Shown here piece after piece: positions 18,525-26,958 of a stretch of 64,000 nucleotides of DNA. The position numbers and the translations under genes were made by a program. Under the pieces are notes generated by a model that was not told the DNA's origin, did no database searches, and saw only the letters and a program-made list of their open reading frames with translations. The DNA is from Opitutaceae bacterium (GTDB lineage: Bacteria > Verrucomicrobiota > Verrucomicrobiia > Opitutales > Opitutaceae): assembly GCA_030648295.1 (NCBI GenBank), contig JAUSID010000097.1, positions 62,001 through 126,000 on the forward strand, given 5' to 3'. Position 1 is the stretch's first letter, and each line of letters starts with the position of its first letter.

Positions 18525-19997
18525 CTACGCCCGCTTTTCGGCGTGCCGGCGTTTCCGGCGCGGCGGTTTGGGCAGGGGCACCGCGATCTTTTCCGCGATT
18601 TCCTCGAGCGGATAGGTGATGATCTCGGCGAGCGTCGGGTGATACCACGGTGCGCGCAGCAGATCGCAAACCGTCGCGCCCATGGCCAGGGGGCCGCTGA
18701 AGCAGTGGATTAGCTCGCCCGCATCCTTGCCCACGATCTCGGCGCCGAGGATCCGGCCGTGTTCCGGCTCGGCGATCACCTTCACGTATCCGTAATTTGC
18801 ATCCATGAGGATGGACTTCCCATGATCGTTGAACGGATAGCTGGCGACGAGGAACCGCCGTCCGGCGGCCTCGAGCTGTCGTTCCAGCAAGCCAATGGTT
18901 GCGAGCTGGGGGTCGGTGAAGACCACGTTGAGCAGGAGCGAATAATCGACCGGCCGAAGGTTCTTCACCCCGGCGGCGTGCCGCGCCGCGAGCTCCGCTT
19001 GTTGGATTGCGATGTGTACGATCTCAACGGGTCCGGAGCAGTCGCCGGCCGCGTAGATGTGCGGCGCGCTCGTCTGCTGCCAGCGGTTGGTGACGATCTG
19101 CCCGTTTGGTCGCGTCGCCACGCCAGCGGCGGCCAGGTCGAGACCGGCGGTGTTGGGGTCGCGGCCCAGCGCATTGAACAGGTGTGCCGCGCGCCGGACG
19201 ATCAGTTTCCCGTCGTCAATGAAACGCACGGCGAAACCGCGCCGTTCGGCCGCGACCTGCTGCAGCTGCGTGCCCGCAAACAATTCGATTCCCTCGTCGA
19301 CGAACGCCTGCTGGACCACCACCGAGGCCGTGGTGGAGTGATCGCGCAGGATGTTCGGGCTGCGCTGAACAAGGGTGACGCGTGATCCAATCCGGTTGAG
19401 AAACTGCGCAAGTTCGCACGCGACGATGCCGCCGCCGAGGACGATCACACTCGGCGGAATGAAATCCAGCTCCAGTACGTCGTCACTAGTCCAGAACTTC
19501 GCCTCGGCCAGCCCCGGTATCGGTGGAACGCTCACTTTCGAACCGGTACCGATGAGGAAAAACCTCGCGCGGATTCTGCGGCCGCTCGACAACTCGACGG
19601 TGTGCGAGTCCACGAAGCGGGCGTGCGAGCGGATCAGATCGAACTTCCCGGACTGCAGCGCCTGTAAACGGTAATCGGCGAATTCGCCGATGATCTTTTT
19701 CTTTCGTGCATGGATCGCCTTCAGGTCGGCCCGAGCGGACGGAATGCGCAGTCCGAACGTTCTTCCTTTCTGCGCCAGGTGGAGGACCTCGGCCACGTAC
19801 AAGAGGGTTTTCGAAGGCATGCAGCCGCGCAGGATGCAAAGCCCGCCGAGTTGCTGTGCGCCGTCGATGACGGCGGTTTTCATTCCGCAGGATGCGGCGA
19901 CGCGGGCGGCATTGAACCCCGCGCTGCCGCCGCCGATTGCGACGAAATCGAAATCGGTTCTGGATTTTGAATTTTGGATTTTTGGTTGCGCGCTCAC
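18525..19997 (-). CDS. Pyridine nucleotide-disulfide oxidoreductase (dihydrolipoamide dehydrogenase/MerA-like)
   Basis: FAD flavoprotein of the class I disulfide reductase family. The 490 residues show the FAD-binding GGGSAG (22-27) and the redox-active pair in GGLCILRGC (C54 and C59). A second Rossmann motif GGGIVACE binds NAD(P)H, AAGDCSG closes the FAD site, and the C-terminal HPTLAE acts as the base motif. No pyruvate or 2-oxoglutarate dehydrogenase genes are near, so the substrate is open (dihydrolipoamide, metal ion, glutathione-like thiol or soluble transhydrogenase). The start is GTG at 19997. About ten N-terminal residues (PKIQNSKSRT) are encoded by a short tandem repeat (19959-19985), hinting that the start region was built from repeat DNA. 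Confidence 0.88.
   Translation of the reverse strand: MSAQPKIQNSKSRTDFDFVAIGGGSAGFNAARVAASCGMKTAVIDGAQQLGGLCILRGCMPSKTLLYVAEVLHLAQKGRTFGLRIPSARADLKAIHARKKKIIGEFADYRLQALQSGKFDLIRSHARFVDSHTVELSSGRRIRARFFLIGTGSKVSVPPIPGLAEAKFWTSDDVLELDFIPPSVIVLGGGIVACELAQFLNRIGSRVTLVQRSPNILRDHSTTASVVVQQAFVDEGIELFAGTQLQQVAAERRGFAVRFIDDGKLIVRRAAHLFNALGRDPNTAGLDLAAAGVATRPNGQIVTNRWQQTSAPHIYAAGDCSGPVEIVHIAIQQAELAARHAAGVKNLRPVDYSLLLNVVFTDPQLATIGLLERQLEAAGRRFLVASYPFNDHGKSILMDANYGYVKVIAEPEHGRILGAEIVGKDAGELIHCFSGPLAMGATVCDLLRAPWYHPTLAEIITYPLEEIAEKIAVPLPKPPRRKRRHAEKRA
19959..19985. repeat. Short AT-rich tandem repeat in the reductase N-terminus
   Basis: Degenerate units of the type tggatttt/gaatttt lie inside the first 13 codons of the flavin disulfide reductase. 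This AT-rich patch contrasts with the GC-rich gene and encodes a basic, polar tail ahead of the conserved FAD-binding strand. Confidence 0.6.
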
Positions 19998-20005
19998 GTC
20001 GACGT

Positions 20006-20103
20006 CAGAAGTCAGAAGTCAGAAGTCAGAAGTCAGAAGCCAGAGACCAGAGACCGGGGATCGAAGGGCCACTAGAACCCAGAACCCAGAACCCAGAACC
20101 CAG
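20006..20103. repeat. Two heptamer arrays (CAGAAGT and AACCCAG)
   Basis: Seven 7-bp units (cagaagt five times with one change, cagagac twice) occupy 20006-20054. After 21 nt of unrelated sequence, four exact aacccag units occupy 20076-20103. Together they fill the gap between the reductase start and the stop of the hexose-1-phosphate transferase at the end of the polysaccharide locus. The first family is shared with 1009-1105 and the second with 16363-16394. Confidence 0.85.
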
Positions 20104-20110
20104 AACCCCC

Positions 20111-21484
20111 TCACCGTCCCTTCCCGAACAGCATGATGTGGATCGTCTTCAAGAGAATCGTCGCATCGAGGAGAAATGAGAAGTGGCGGATGTAGTACAG
20201 GTCGTACTCGAGTTTGCGCAACGTGTCGTCGAGGTTCGCGCCATACGGATAATTCACCTGGGCCCAGCCCGTGATTCCCGGCCGCACCAGGTGTCGGAAG
20301 TAGTAACACGGCACCTCGCGTTCATACGTGTCAACCAACCGATCCCATTCCGCACGTGGTCCAATCAGGCTCATCTCGCCGCGCAACACGTTCCAGAGCT
20401 GCGGTAGCTCATCGAGCCGCGTTGTGCGCAGCAACCGGCCCACGCGGGTGATCCGCGTATCGCCGGGACGCGTGTAGGGATCGACGGGTTCAATGGCAGC
20501 TGGCCGCATGGTACGAAGTTTTGTCAGACGGAACGGCGCGTGATTTTTTCCCACCCGCGTCTGCGCGAAGAACACCGGCCCGCGGTCCTCGACCCAAATC
20601 GCAAGCGCTCCGAGTGCGATCAGCGGCGCGCCCAACAGCAGCCCGAGCGTCGACAACACGACATCGCTCACGCGTTTGATGCGTTCGAACACCGGTTCGC
20701 GCGCAATCTCGAAACCCTCCTGAAACAACCATGTCTGGTTGAGCCGGTAGAGCGGAATCTTCCGCCAGTACACCTCGTGAAAAAGCTCGAGCGTGTAGGT
20801 GGGTACACCCCTGAAGTAAAGCTGCACCAACCGTTGCGCGACATCGGCCGACAGCTCGCGCGCCGACTCGCGGAGCACGATCGCCTCGACCGCGAGTTTT
20901 CCGCTCTCGATCTCGTTCAATATTTCCCCGAAAGGACGCAGCGATGGCCCGTTCGGGGCAAAAGGCGGGATCGACTCCACGCTGACGACGGCGAACAGGA
21001 TGCGCTGGCTAGAGCGCATCCGGCGACATTCCCGCTCGAACTCGCCACAGCTCGCCGCATCGCCGAGGAAGACGAGACTCCGTTCGCCGCGGCGCGCAAG
21101 CATGCGCAGATGGACGAACCGGCGGTATGCGAGCGTGACCGGGACCAGCCCGATGAAACTGAACGCGATGACGACGCGGCTGGATTGCAGATCGTAACCG
21201 GCGGGTAGCACGACATACGTGGTCAACATCGTCGCGATCGTCGCGCCGGCGATGGTGATCGCATGCAGGCTGGCGTAATCCACGCTCAGCATGTCCGTCC
21301 GCGCGTTGTAGCCATCGATGAGGTAAATCGATAGCGTCAACGCCAGCGCCGGAACGGCCAGTGGCCAGAGCACGAGAATCCACGGTGCCGGTGCGCCACG
21401 GAGGAGGCTCACAACATTGAAAACGATGAACGTCGCGAGCAGATCGAGGACGAAGAGACCGAGGGCGATGGAGCGGCTGTTCAT
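20111..21484 (-). CDS. Polyprenyl glycosylphosphotransferase (WbaP/WcaJ-like initiator)
   Basis: Would start glycan assembly by moving hexose-1-phosphate from a UDP-sugar to undecaprenyl phosphate at the inner membrane. ATG 21484 overlaps the preceding stop by 4 nt and gives 457 residues. There are four N-terminal hydrophobic helices and a central CoA-binding-like domain. The C-terminal sugar-transferase domain (about 270-457) has the reentrant helix, KLRTM, the DE dyad in TRLDELPQLWN (358-359) and RPGITGWAQVN. It is the last gene of the 37-kb locus. Sugar specificity (Glc, Gal or another) cannot be read. Confidence 0.95.
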   Translation of the reverse strand: MNSRSIALGLFVLDLLATFIVFNVVSLLRGAPAPWILVLWPLAVPALALTLSIYLIDGYNARTDMLSVDYASLHAITIAGATIATMLTTYVVLPAGYDLQSSRVVIAFSFIGLVPVTLAYRRFVHLRMLARRGERSLVFLGDAASCGEFERECRRMRSSQRILFAVVSVESIPPFAPNGPSLRPFGEILNEIESGKLAVEAIVLRESARELSADVAQRLVQLYFRGVPTYTLELFHEVYWRKIPLYRLNQTWLFQEGFEIAREPVFERIKRVSDVVLSTLGLLLGAPLIALGALAIWVEDRGPVFFAQTRVGKNHAPFRLTKLRTMRPAAIEPVDPYTRPGDTRITRVGRLLRTTRLDELPQLWNVLRGEMSLIGPRAEWDRLVDTYEREVPCYYFRHLVRPGITGWAQVNYPYGANLDDTLRKLEYDLYYIRHFSFLLDATILLKTIHIMLFGKGR

Positions 21485-22707
21485 GCTGGACCCGTATCTG
21501 CGAGGGAAGGAACTCGCGCGGGCGCGATGCCAGTCTGCCCGAGCAGGGCCGCCCATTCTGCGGTCGCGTCGGGAGTCGCGGCGGCGAAATCTGCCGCCCG
21601 TTCGGACAGTGCGGCGGATTCAGCCGGATCCCGCGCGAGTCGCCGTATTGTATCCGCGATTCCCGCACTCTCGGCCGGTTCGAAGGCGAAGCCAAGGCGA
21701 TGCTCCCGGATCAGCCGCGCGAGTTCGCCGTCACACGGTCCGATGTAAATGACCGGGCGCCCCACGGCCAGAATTCCCTGCAGCTTGCTCGGAAAAACGT
21801 ACCGGGCGCAGCCGGAGTGAAGTGTCACGAGATGCACATCGCCGATCGCGAGTGACTCGTTGAGCGCCGTGCGGGGCTGGGCCGGTTGGAACTGCACGTT
21901 GGGCAGTCCGCGTTGCTGGACCTGCCGCATCAGCATCGCGCGTTGCGCGCCATCGCCGACGACGAGAAACGCGATCTCGCGATCAGCCTGGAGCGCCGCG
22001 GCGACATCCAACACGGGTTCAAGCGCGTGGACCCGGCCGAGGTTGCCCGAGTATTGTACGACGAACTTGTCCGCGAGATGCCATTCCGCGCGCCGTGCGC
22101 TGCGCGAAGGCCAGGGCTGGCGGGTGACGCCGGCCGGAGCGGGGTTGCGCACGACGTGAAGGTGCGGCGCGGAGACCCCCGCCGCTTGGAGAACGGATGC
22201 CATGTCGGCGCCGAGCGTGACACACGCGTCGGCGTGGCGCCATGCCGCATTGCGCAAGGGCCGTAATGCGCCCAGCGCCGTCGGTGCGCCCAGTGAGATC
22301 GCGATCTCCGGATAGATGTCCTGCACCCAGTGAATCACGCGCGCTCCGCGGATCCGGGCCACGAGCCACACGCCGATCCCGAGGAGCGGCGGATCCGTCA
22401 TGGCGGTCACCACGTCTCCACGCCGCACGGTGAACAGCAGCCGCCACAGGGCCGCGGCGTAAAACGTGGCGAAGTTCACCGCCTTGCTCGCCAGACGCGT
22501 CTCGCGCCACCGGCTGCCGCGCACGCGCCGAATCGTCACTCCATGCCGCGTCTCATCCCGCGGGATGCGGCCGTCGCGCGGCTGACCGGTGATGACGAGA
22601 GGTTCGAAGCCGCGGCGGGCGAGCGTCTCGGCGAGATCGGTCAGGAGCTGGGCCGTGGCGGGTTCGTCGGGATGATAGAACCGGTTCAGGAAGATGGGCC
22701 GGGGCAT
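21481..22707 (-). CDS. Glycosyltransferase family 4 (WbuB/WcaI-like)
   Basis: Cytoplasmic or membrane-associated GT-B transferase of the WcaI/WbuB type, which often adds the second sugar to the lipid-linked primer. The 408 residues start at MPRPIFLNRFYHPDEPATAQ, an N-terminus typical of the group. A mid-protein SGNLGRVH strand precedes the C-terminal donor domain. The glutamate motif of GT4 is weak (EHRLGFAFEPAES). ATG 22707 is preferred over an upstream in-frame ATG because it falls 2 nt after the preceding stop. It lies directly ahead of the initiator transferase, which agrees with an early step. Confidence 0.88.
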   Translation of the reverse strand: MPRPIFLNRFYHPDEPATAQLLTDLAETLARRGFEPLVITGQPRDGRIPRDETRHGVTIRRVRGSRWRETRLASKAVNFATFYAAALWRLLFTVRRGDVVTAMTDPPLLGIGVWLVARIRGARVIHWVQDIYPEIAISLGAPTALGALRPLRNAAWRHADACVTLGADMASVLQAAGVSAPHLHVVRNPAPAGVTRQPWPSRSARRAEWHLADKFVVQYSGNLGRVHALEPVLDVAAALQADREIAFLVVGDGAQRAMLMRQVQQRGLPNVQFQPAQPRTALNESLAIGDVHLVTLHSGCARYVFPSKLQGILAVGRPVIYIGPCDGELARLIREHRLGFAFEPAESAGIADTIRRLARDPAESAALSERAADFAAATPDATAEWAALLGQTGIAPARVPSLADTGPA

Positions 22708-22709
22708 CG

Positions 22710-23576
22710 TCAACGGCGGCGGCGCAGTTCGTTCGCCTTCGCCACGCTGAGAAATTCGTACCAGGCCATCAGCCGGCAAAAGACGTATCCACGATATCCA
22801 TCCAGAAAACCGGCCTGCACGACATAATGGTAGATGAAGCGCAGCGAGGGACGGAAAGGCAGCCGCTGCGCGAGGTGCTTGAGCCGCCGCTTTCGGCCGA
22901 GCGCGGGGTCGAGCGCGGCGGCACTGGCGGCCGAATCCGCGCTGCCAACCGCCGAGTTCGCAAGCCGCGCCTCCCAGCTCGAGTAGCGATTATGCTTCTC
23001 CACCCACACGGAGATGGTCGGAAACGCAAAATGCTCCAGTTCGTGGCGCAATCTTCCGGCGCGACCCTGGAGCAGCACGTGCTCGTGCACCTCGTTGTCG
23101 CCGGAGCCGGTGTCGGCCAGGCCCGGGAGTTGTTCAAAGCGGCCCAGCGCGTGGCGGAAAAAACGCAGGTTCCAACTCGGATAGTAACCACAATGCTTCA
23201 GCCAGCCGTCGAGGAACCAGAAGCGGCGGTTGACATAATAGCCGGCGAGTTCCGGCGACGGCCCCGCCGCGACCGCCTGCAATTCATCCGCCAGTTCCGG
23301 CGTGATCCGTTCGTCGGCATCCAGGATGAAAACCCAGTCGTGTTTCCACGGCACCTGGGCGAGGGCCCAGTTTTTTTTCTTCGGAAAATTTCCATCCCAG
23401 CGAAAGTCGACCACCCGCGCTCCCGCAGCCGTCGCGATTTCCGGCGTGCCATCAGTGCTGCCGGAGTCGACGACGACCACGTCGTCGGCAAACCGGCAGG
23501 AATCAAGGCACGCGGGCAGGTTGGAACGTTCGTTCTTCGCCGGGATCAGAATCGAAATGGGACAACGTGGATTCAC
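22710..23576 (-). CDS. Glycosyltransferase family 2 (WaaE/KdtX-like)
   Basis: GT-A transferase resembling LPS-core WaaE/KdtX beta-glucosyltransferases. The 288-residue protein begins at GTG 23576 (GTGA overlap with the upstream ligase-like gene), giving the canonical SILIPAKNERSNL strand. VVVDSGSTDGT and the DXD-type FILDADERI follow, then WNLRFFRH. A C-terminal hydrophobic stretch (FIYHYVVQAGFLDG) is typical of the group. A much longer open frame upstream overlaps the neighbouring gene in another frame and is not coding. Confidence 0.92.
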   Translation of the reverse strand: MNPRCPISILIPAKNERSNLPACLDSCRFADDVVVVDSGSTDGTPEIATAAGARVVDFRWDGNFPKKKNWALAQVPWKHDWVFILDADERITPELADELQAVAAGPSPELAGYYVNRRFWFLDGWLKHCGYYPSWNLRFFRHALGRFEQLPGLADTGSGDNEVHEHVLLQGRAGRLRHELEHFAFPTISVWVEKHNRYSSWEARLANSAVGSADSAASAAALDPALGRKRRLKHLAQRLPFRPSLRFIYHYVVQAGFLDGYRGYVFCRLMAWYEFLSVAKANELRRRR

Positions 23577-25075
23577 GTGAGCGCGGCTCCGGCGCTGGGG
23601 GTGGCCTTGGATTCGACCGACGATTCGTGCTCGTGCAAGCGCGCGTATTGGACGGAGCAGAAGAAACCGAGCCACCAGAACAACACGACGGCCATGTTCC
23701 CGAATGGAAACTCGATCCAGGCATAGAGGACAAGCAGCCCGCATCCAGTCAGCACATACCGTGGAATCGCGCTCGTCAGGTACCGGCGCTGAATCCCCAG
23801 CAATGGAACGATGGCCATCGCGCCGAGCAGCAGTGTACCCACCAGCCCGTGCTCGGCCAGCGCCTGCAACCAGTCGCTGTGCGCGTCGTGGTAGAACACC
23901 GGCAGCCGATCGACCGATGTTTGCGAGTTGTAGTGAGTGAAGACGTGCGGATACGAACCCATGCCCCAGCCAAACCACAGCTTGTCCTTCGCCATCTGCC
24001 AGGTGTCGGCATAGAGAATTGATCGCGCGCCCACGCTGCCGCGCGCCTGCATGTCGGCGATCTGGTTGCGCGTGACGGCGGTCCGACTGATGATGCTTTC
24101 GCGGGCGACAAACCAGACGCCGGCGAGCAACAGCAATGCCGCGGCGATTGCGCCCGCGACGGGCAGCGCGATCGACTCGTGGAAGTGCCGCCGCTTCCGG
24201 ATCAACTCGAAAATCCAGTTCAGAAAAGCGGCGGCGAGCAGGAGCGCCACGAGCACCGAGCACGAGCGCGAGGTGCTGAGGGGAACGGTCGCAGCGAGGA
24301 GAAGGATCACGACCACCGCGGCAAACACGGGTGAATGAAACATGTCCCGCGATTTGATCCGCCGGGCATAGTGCCACGTGAGCCCCAGGCACATCGCGAT
24401 CATCAACACCATGAAGGCTCCCCAGTGGTTGTGATAGATGAATGTGGCGAAAAAATACCGCTGGGGGGATGCCACCGCATCGAAGAAGAGCCCCTTCGCG
24501 CCGGAAAATTTTTGCAGCGTGCCGAAGATTGCGAGGGCGAGGCCGTTCGCCACCAGCACCAACAGCAGGCCACGTAACGCGCGCCGCTGCCGAATCGCGA
24601 ACGCAAGGTTGAAGCATGTAATCCAGGTGGCGTCGAACACCCAAAGCCGGTGCAGCGCCGCCGCGGGCCGGGCCGAACTCGGCCATCCCGCGCGCGCCCC
24701 GACGTTGACGAGCATCACGTCGGTATCGAAGGCCATTTCGCGAAAACTCGGATTCAGTGTGCCGGCGCAAACCAGGGCATTGAACGCCGCGATGGGCCAG
24801 AACCATTTCAGGATCCTGAGCGAACCGCGCCGATGAACCACCCGATCTTGGATCGCGGTCAATGTGATCAGGGCACCGATGGAACCCCACCAGGCGAGCG
24901 GCACCTGCACCCAGTCGGCGTTCCCGCCGAATGCCCATGTCGCCGCGAGCGCGAATACGCCGACGTGAATGAGCGTGACCTGTTCGAGTGCCGACAGTGG
25001 CTTTGCGTCCGTGGAAATACGCGAACCGACCCCGGGTGCATACTTCAATTCGTTTCTGGTCGCGTGAATGCTCAT
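23573..25075 (-). CDS. O-antigen ligase/polymerase family membrane protein (Wzy_C)
   Basis: Polytopic inner-membrane protein of 500 residues with about ten to twelve hydrophobic segments. The large periplasmic loop carries the Wzy_C-type sequence FGWGMGSYPHVF and then HDAHSDWLQALAEHGLVG. Members either polymerise O-units (Wzy) or ligate finished glycan to lipid A core or protein (WaaL/PglL); sequence alone does not separate these. ATG 25075 makes an ATGA overlap with the preceding GT4 gene. A second polymerase-like protein is encoded at 29372-30820, so this one may be the ligase (inference). Confidence 0.85.
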   Translation of the reverse strand: MSIHATRNELKYAPGVGSRISTDAKPLSALEQVTLIHVGVFALAATWAFGGNADWVQVPLAWWGSIGALITLTAIQDRVVHRRGSLRILKWFWPIAAFNALVCAGTLNPSFREMAFDTDVMLVNVGARAGWPSSARPAAALHRLWVFDATWITCFNLAFAIRQRRALRGLLLVLVANGLALAIFGTLQKFSGAKGLFFDAVASPQRYFFATFIYHNHWGAFMVLMIAMCLGLTWHYARRIKSRDMFHSPVFAAVVVILLLAATVPLSTSRSCSVLVALLLAAAFLNWIFELIRKRRHFHESIALPVAGAIAAALLLLAGVWFVARESIISRTAVTRNQIADMQARGSVGARSILYADTWQMAKDKLWFGWGMGSYPHVFTHYNSQTSVDRLPVFYHDAHSDWLQALAEHGLVGTLLLGAMAIVPLLGIQRRYLTSAIPRYVLTGCGLLVLYAWIEFPFGNMAVVLFWWLGFFCSVQYARLHEHESSVESKATPSAGAALT

Positions 25076-26193
25076 GCGTTCGGTGCGCCCAGCGCGTGAT
25101 AGAAGCCGGCTACACGTTGTGCCGCCGTATCCCAGGAAAAGTCGCGGAGCACCCATTCGCGGGCGCGGCGGCCACGCTCTGTCAGCGTGCCGGCCGACTC
25201 GGCGGTGGCGCTTTGCAGTGCGGCGCCGTAATCGTCCCACGGCACGCACCAGCCGCATTCGCGTTCGCGCACACTTCTCCACGGCGTCGTATCGGTGACG
25301 AGCACGGGCACGCCGTGCGCCATCGACTCGGCGATCACGAGGCCAAAATTTTCATTGTGAGAGGGCAGGAGGAACAACGACGCAATCGGATATGGCGCCG
25401 GCGCATCGTGCCCTGAGAACGCGGCGACGCGACCCGCCCCGGACATCTTGGCGGCGTACGCATCGAGAATTTCCGGCGTGTAATCCTGCGGGATTCCCAC
25501 CAAAAGGAGCAGCCAGTCGCGCGGGCCGTGCTCGAGCCAGAGATCGATCAATTCGATCACGCGCTTCTTGGGGTGAAAGCGGGAATAGAACAAAGCCACG
25601 GGGCGGGTCGCGGACGCGGGACAGACTTCATGCCAGTACTCGATGCCGCGCTGCACGTCGGCCTCCGCCGGCGCGTCGATGCCGTTGGGCGCAACGCAGA
25701 CCGGCTGGGAAAATCCGAGTGCGCGAATCTCCGCTTCCTCCTCGGCACTGGTGGCATGCCAGCCGTCGACGGCTTCGAGCGCGCCCGGATGGACCAGAGC
25801 GCGCGCGAGCCGCTTCCGCCAGGGCCGATGGCGAATTGCCCAGGCGCTCATCATTCCGCGCGGCGAGACGACAAGCAGGCCGCGGGTCCTCGCCCGGCGG
25901 TGCGCATAGTGGAGGGTGCGCAGCCACACGGAGTGGTGATGAAAGACGTCGGCGTCGGTTGTCTGCAACGCGGCGTCGAGCTGCGGTGCAATGCACAGCC
26001 GTTGCGGCCAGACGCGCGGAAACGTTCTGGTCGACAGTCCCCGATCCTCACGCGTCTCGTGCCGGCCCGGCTCGGTGGTGAAGAGCTCCACCGTTTCGCC
26101 CGCGCGCGCGAGCGCCAGGCTCAAGGCGTACACGGACTTGCTCGGTCCGCCATGCTGGACCTCGAGGCTCGGTACGATTTGGCAGAGTTTCAA
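25072..26193 (-). CDS. Glycosyltransferase family 4
   Basis: Retaining GT-B sugar transferase of 373 residues. The N-terminal acceptor domain starts MKLCQIVPSL with the glycine loop HGGPSKSV (15-22). The donor-domain signature HNENFGLVIAESMAHGVPVLV shows the EX7E glutamates near residue 290. The start is TTG at 26193, embedded at the end of an octamer repeat array, and no Shine-Dalgarno is visible. The upstream 174-bp gap is the widest in the locus, so this gene may start a separate translational unit. Donor and acceptor are unknown. Confidence 0.9.
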   Translation of the reverse strand: MKLCQIVPSLEVQHGGPSKSVYALSLALARAGETVELFTTEPGRHETREDRGLSTRTFPRVWPQRLCIAPQLDAALQTTDADVFHHHSVWLRTLHYAHRRARTRGLLVVSPRGMMSAWAIRHRPWRKRLARALVHPGALEAVDGWHATSAEEEAEIRALGFSQPVCVAPNGIDAPAEADVQRGIEYWHEVCPASATRPVALFYSRFHPKKRVIELIDLWLEHGPRDWLLLLVGIPQDYTPEILDAYAAKMSGAGRVAAFSGHDAPAPYPIASLFLLPSHNENFGLVIAESMAHGVPVLVTDTTPWRSVRERECGWCVPWDDYGAALQSATAESAGTLTERGRRAREWVLRDFSWDTAAQRVAGFYHALGAPNA

Positions 26194-26404
26194 AAGGGAC
26201 TAAGGGACTAAAGGATTAAGGGACTAGCGGAAGAATGGACGAAGTGAGCGAACCCGAGAGGGCTCCGACCGGTTGGATAAGTAAGCACAATCGTCGGAGC
26301 ACGTTCTGATCGCAGCCGCGCGGGTGACAAAGGTACACGATAGCATCGAGAATCGAACGTTGGTCCCTTAGTCCCTTAGTCCCTTGGTCCCTTGAGCCTT
26401 GGGC
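26194..26404. repeat. Inverted octamer arrays around a 134-bp spacer
   Basis: The left arm (26194-26225) contains four 8-bp units (aagggact three times, aaaggatt once). The right arm (26360-26404) has about five reverse-complement units (tcccttag, tcccttgg). The spacer between has no recognisable gene. The left arm abuts the TTG start of the GT4 gene, and the right arm encodes the C-terminal tail and stop of the acyltransferase. This is the only sizeable break within the polysaccharide locus, so the structure could attenuate transcription there. Confidence 0.8.
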
Positions 26405-26958
26405 TCCTCCCGATCCCTGATCGGACGGCAGGGATGGCCGACGCATATTTTTCGCGGCGGCAGATCGCGAACGACCACCGACCGTGCACCGACGACGCAC
26501 AGTTCACCGATGCTCACCCCGGGCCCGACGAACACGTCCGCGCCGAGCCAGGCGTTATCGCCAATGTGAATCGGCGAAGTGATTAGCGGCATGCTCCATT
26601 GCCGGAAATCGTGGGTGCCGGCGCAGAGATGGCAGTTCTGGCTGAGCGTGGCGCCGCGTCCGAGTGTGATTGGCGCCAGATTGTACAGTGTCACGTTCGG
26701 TCCCACCATGGCGCGTGACGCGAGGGCCAGTTTCCACGGAAACACAATCCGCGCGGACGGGAAGATGACGACCCGCGATGGATCGGGAATGTTCGCCCCA
26801 AACCAGCGCAGCAATCGGGCCCGGAAACCGTGCAGCGGACGCGGGCTCCAGCGAAACACGGTCGCCTCGATCGCCGCCCACAACCAGCGGAGGGCAATCT
26901 CGCGGCGGCGATACGGCGTGATGCAGCCCTGGCCCAGGTACCGTGGTTCGTCAGGCAT
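26368..26958 (-). CDS. Left-handed beta-helix acyltransferase (WcaF-like)
   Basis: Predicted cytoplasmic O-acetyltransferase using acetyl-CoA to modify a sugar of the glycan. The 196 residues contain hexapeptide repeats ([LIV]GxxxxI-type turns such as ITLGRGATL, IGDNAWLGADVFVGPGVSIGE) and the catalytic-type histidine in CAGTHDF, matching colanic-acid WcaF-like enzymes. The N-terminal GCITPYRRRE segment is typical of this subgroup. It overlaps the upstream GT4 gene by 8 nt. The last residues, about PKAQGTKGLRD, and the TAA stop are encoded by the octamer repeat, parallel to the HisA tail. Confidence 0.88.
   Translation of the reverse strand: MPDEPRYLGQGCITPYRRREIALRWLWAAIEATVFRWSPRPLHGFRARLLRWFGANIPDPSRVVIFPSARIVFPWKLALASRAMVGPNVTLYNLAPITLGRGATLSQNCHLCAGTHDFRQWSMPLITSPIHIGDNAWLGADVFVGPGVSIGELCVVGARSVVVRDLPPRKICVGHPCRPIRDREEPKAQGTKGLRD

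Noticed and set aside
23577-24938. Long N-terminal extension of the GT2 gene at 22710
   Set aside because: The extra 450 or so codons lie inside the O-antigen ligase-like gene in another frame; a GTG with a GTGA overlap starts the true GT2 domain.
26194-26404. Insertion sequence or MITE
   Set aside because: Terminal repeats are degenerate octamer arrays, no transposase is present and no target-site duplication could be seen; kept only as a repeat structure.
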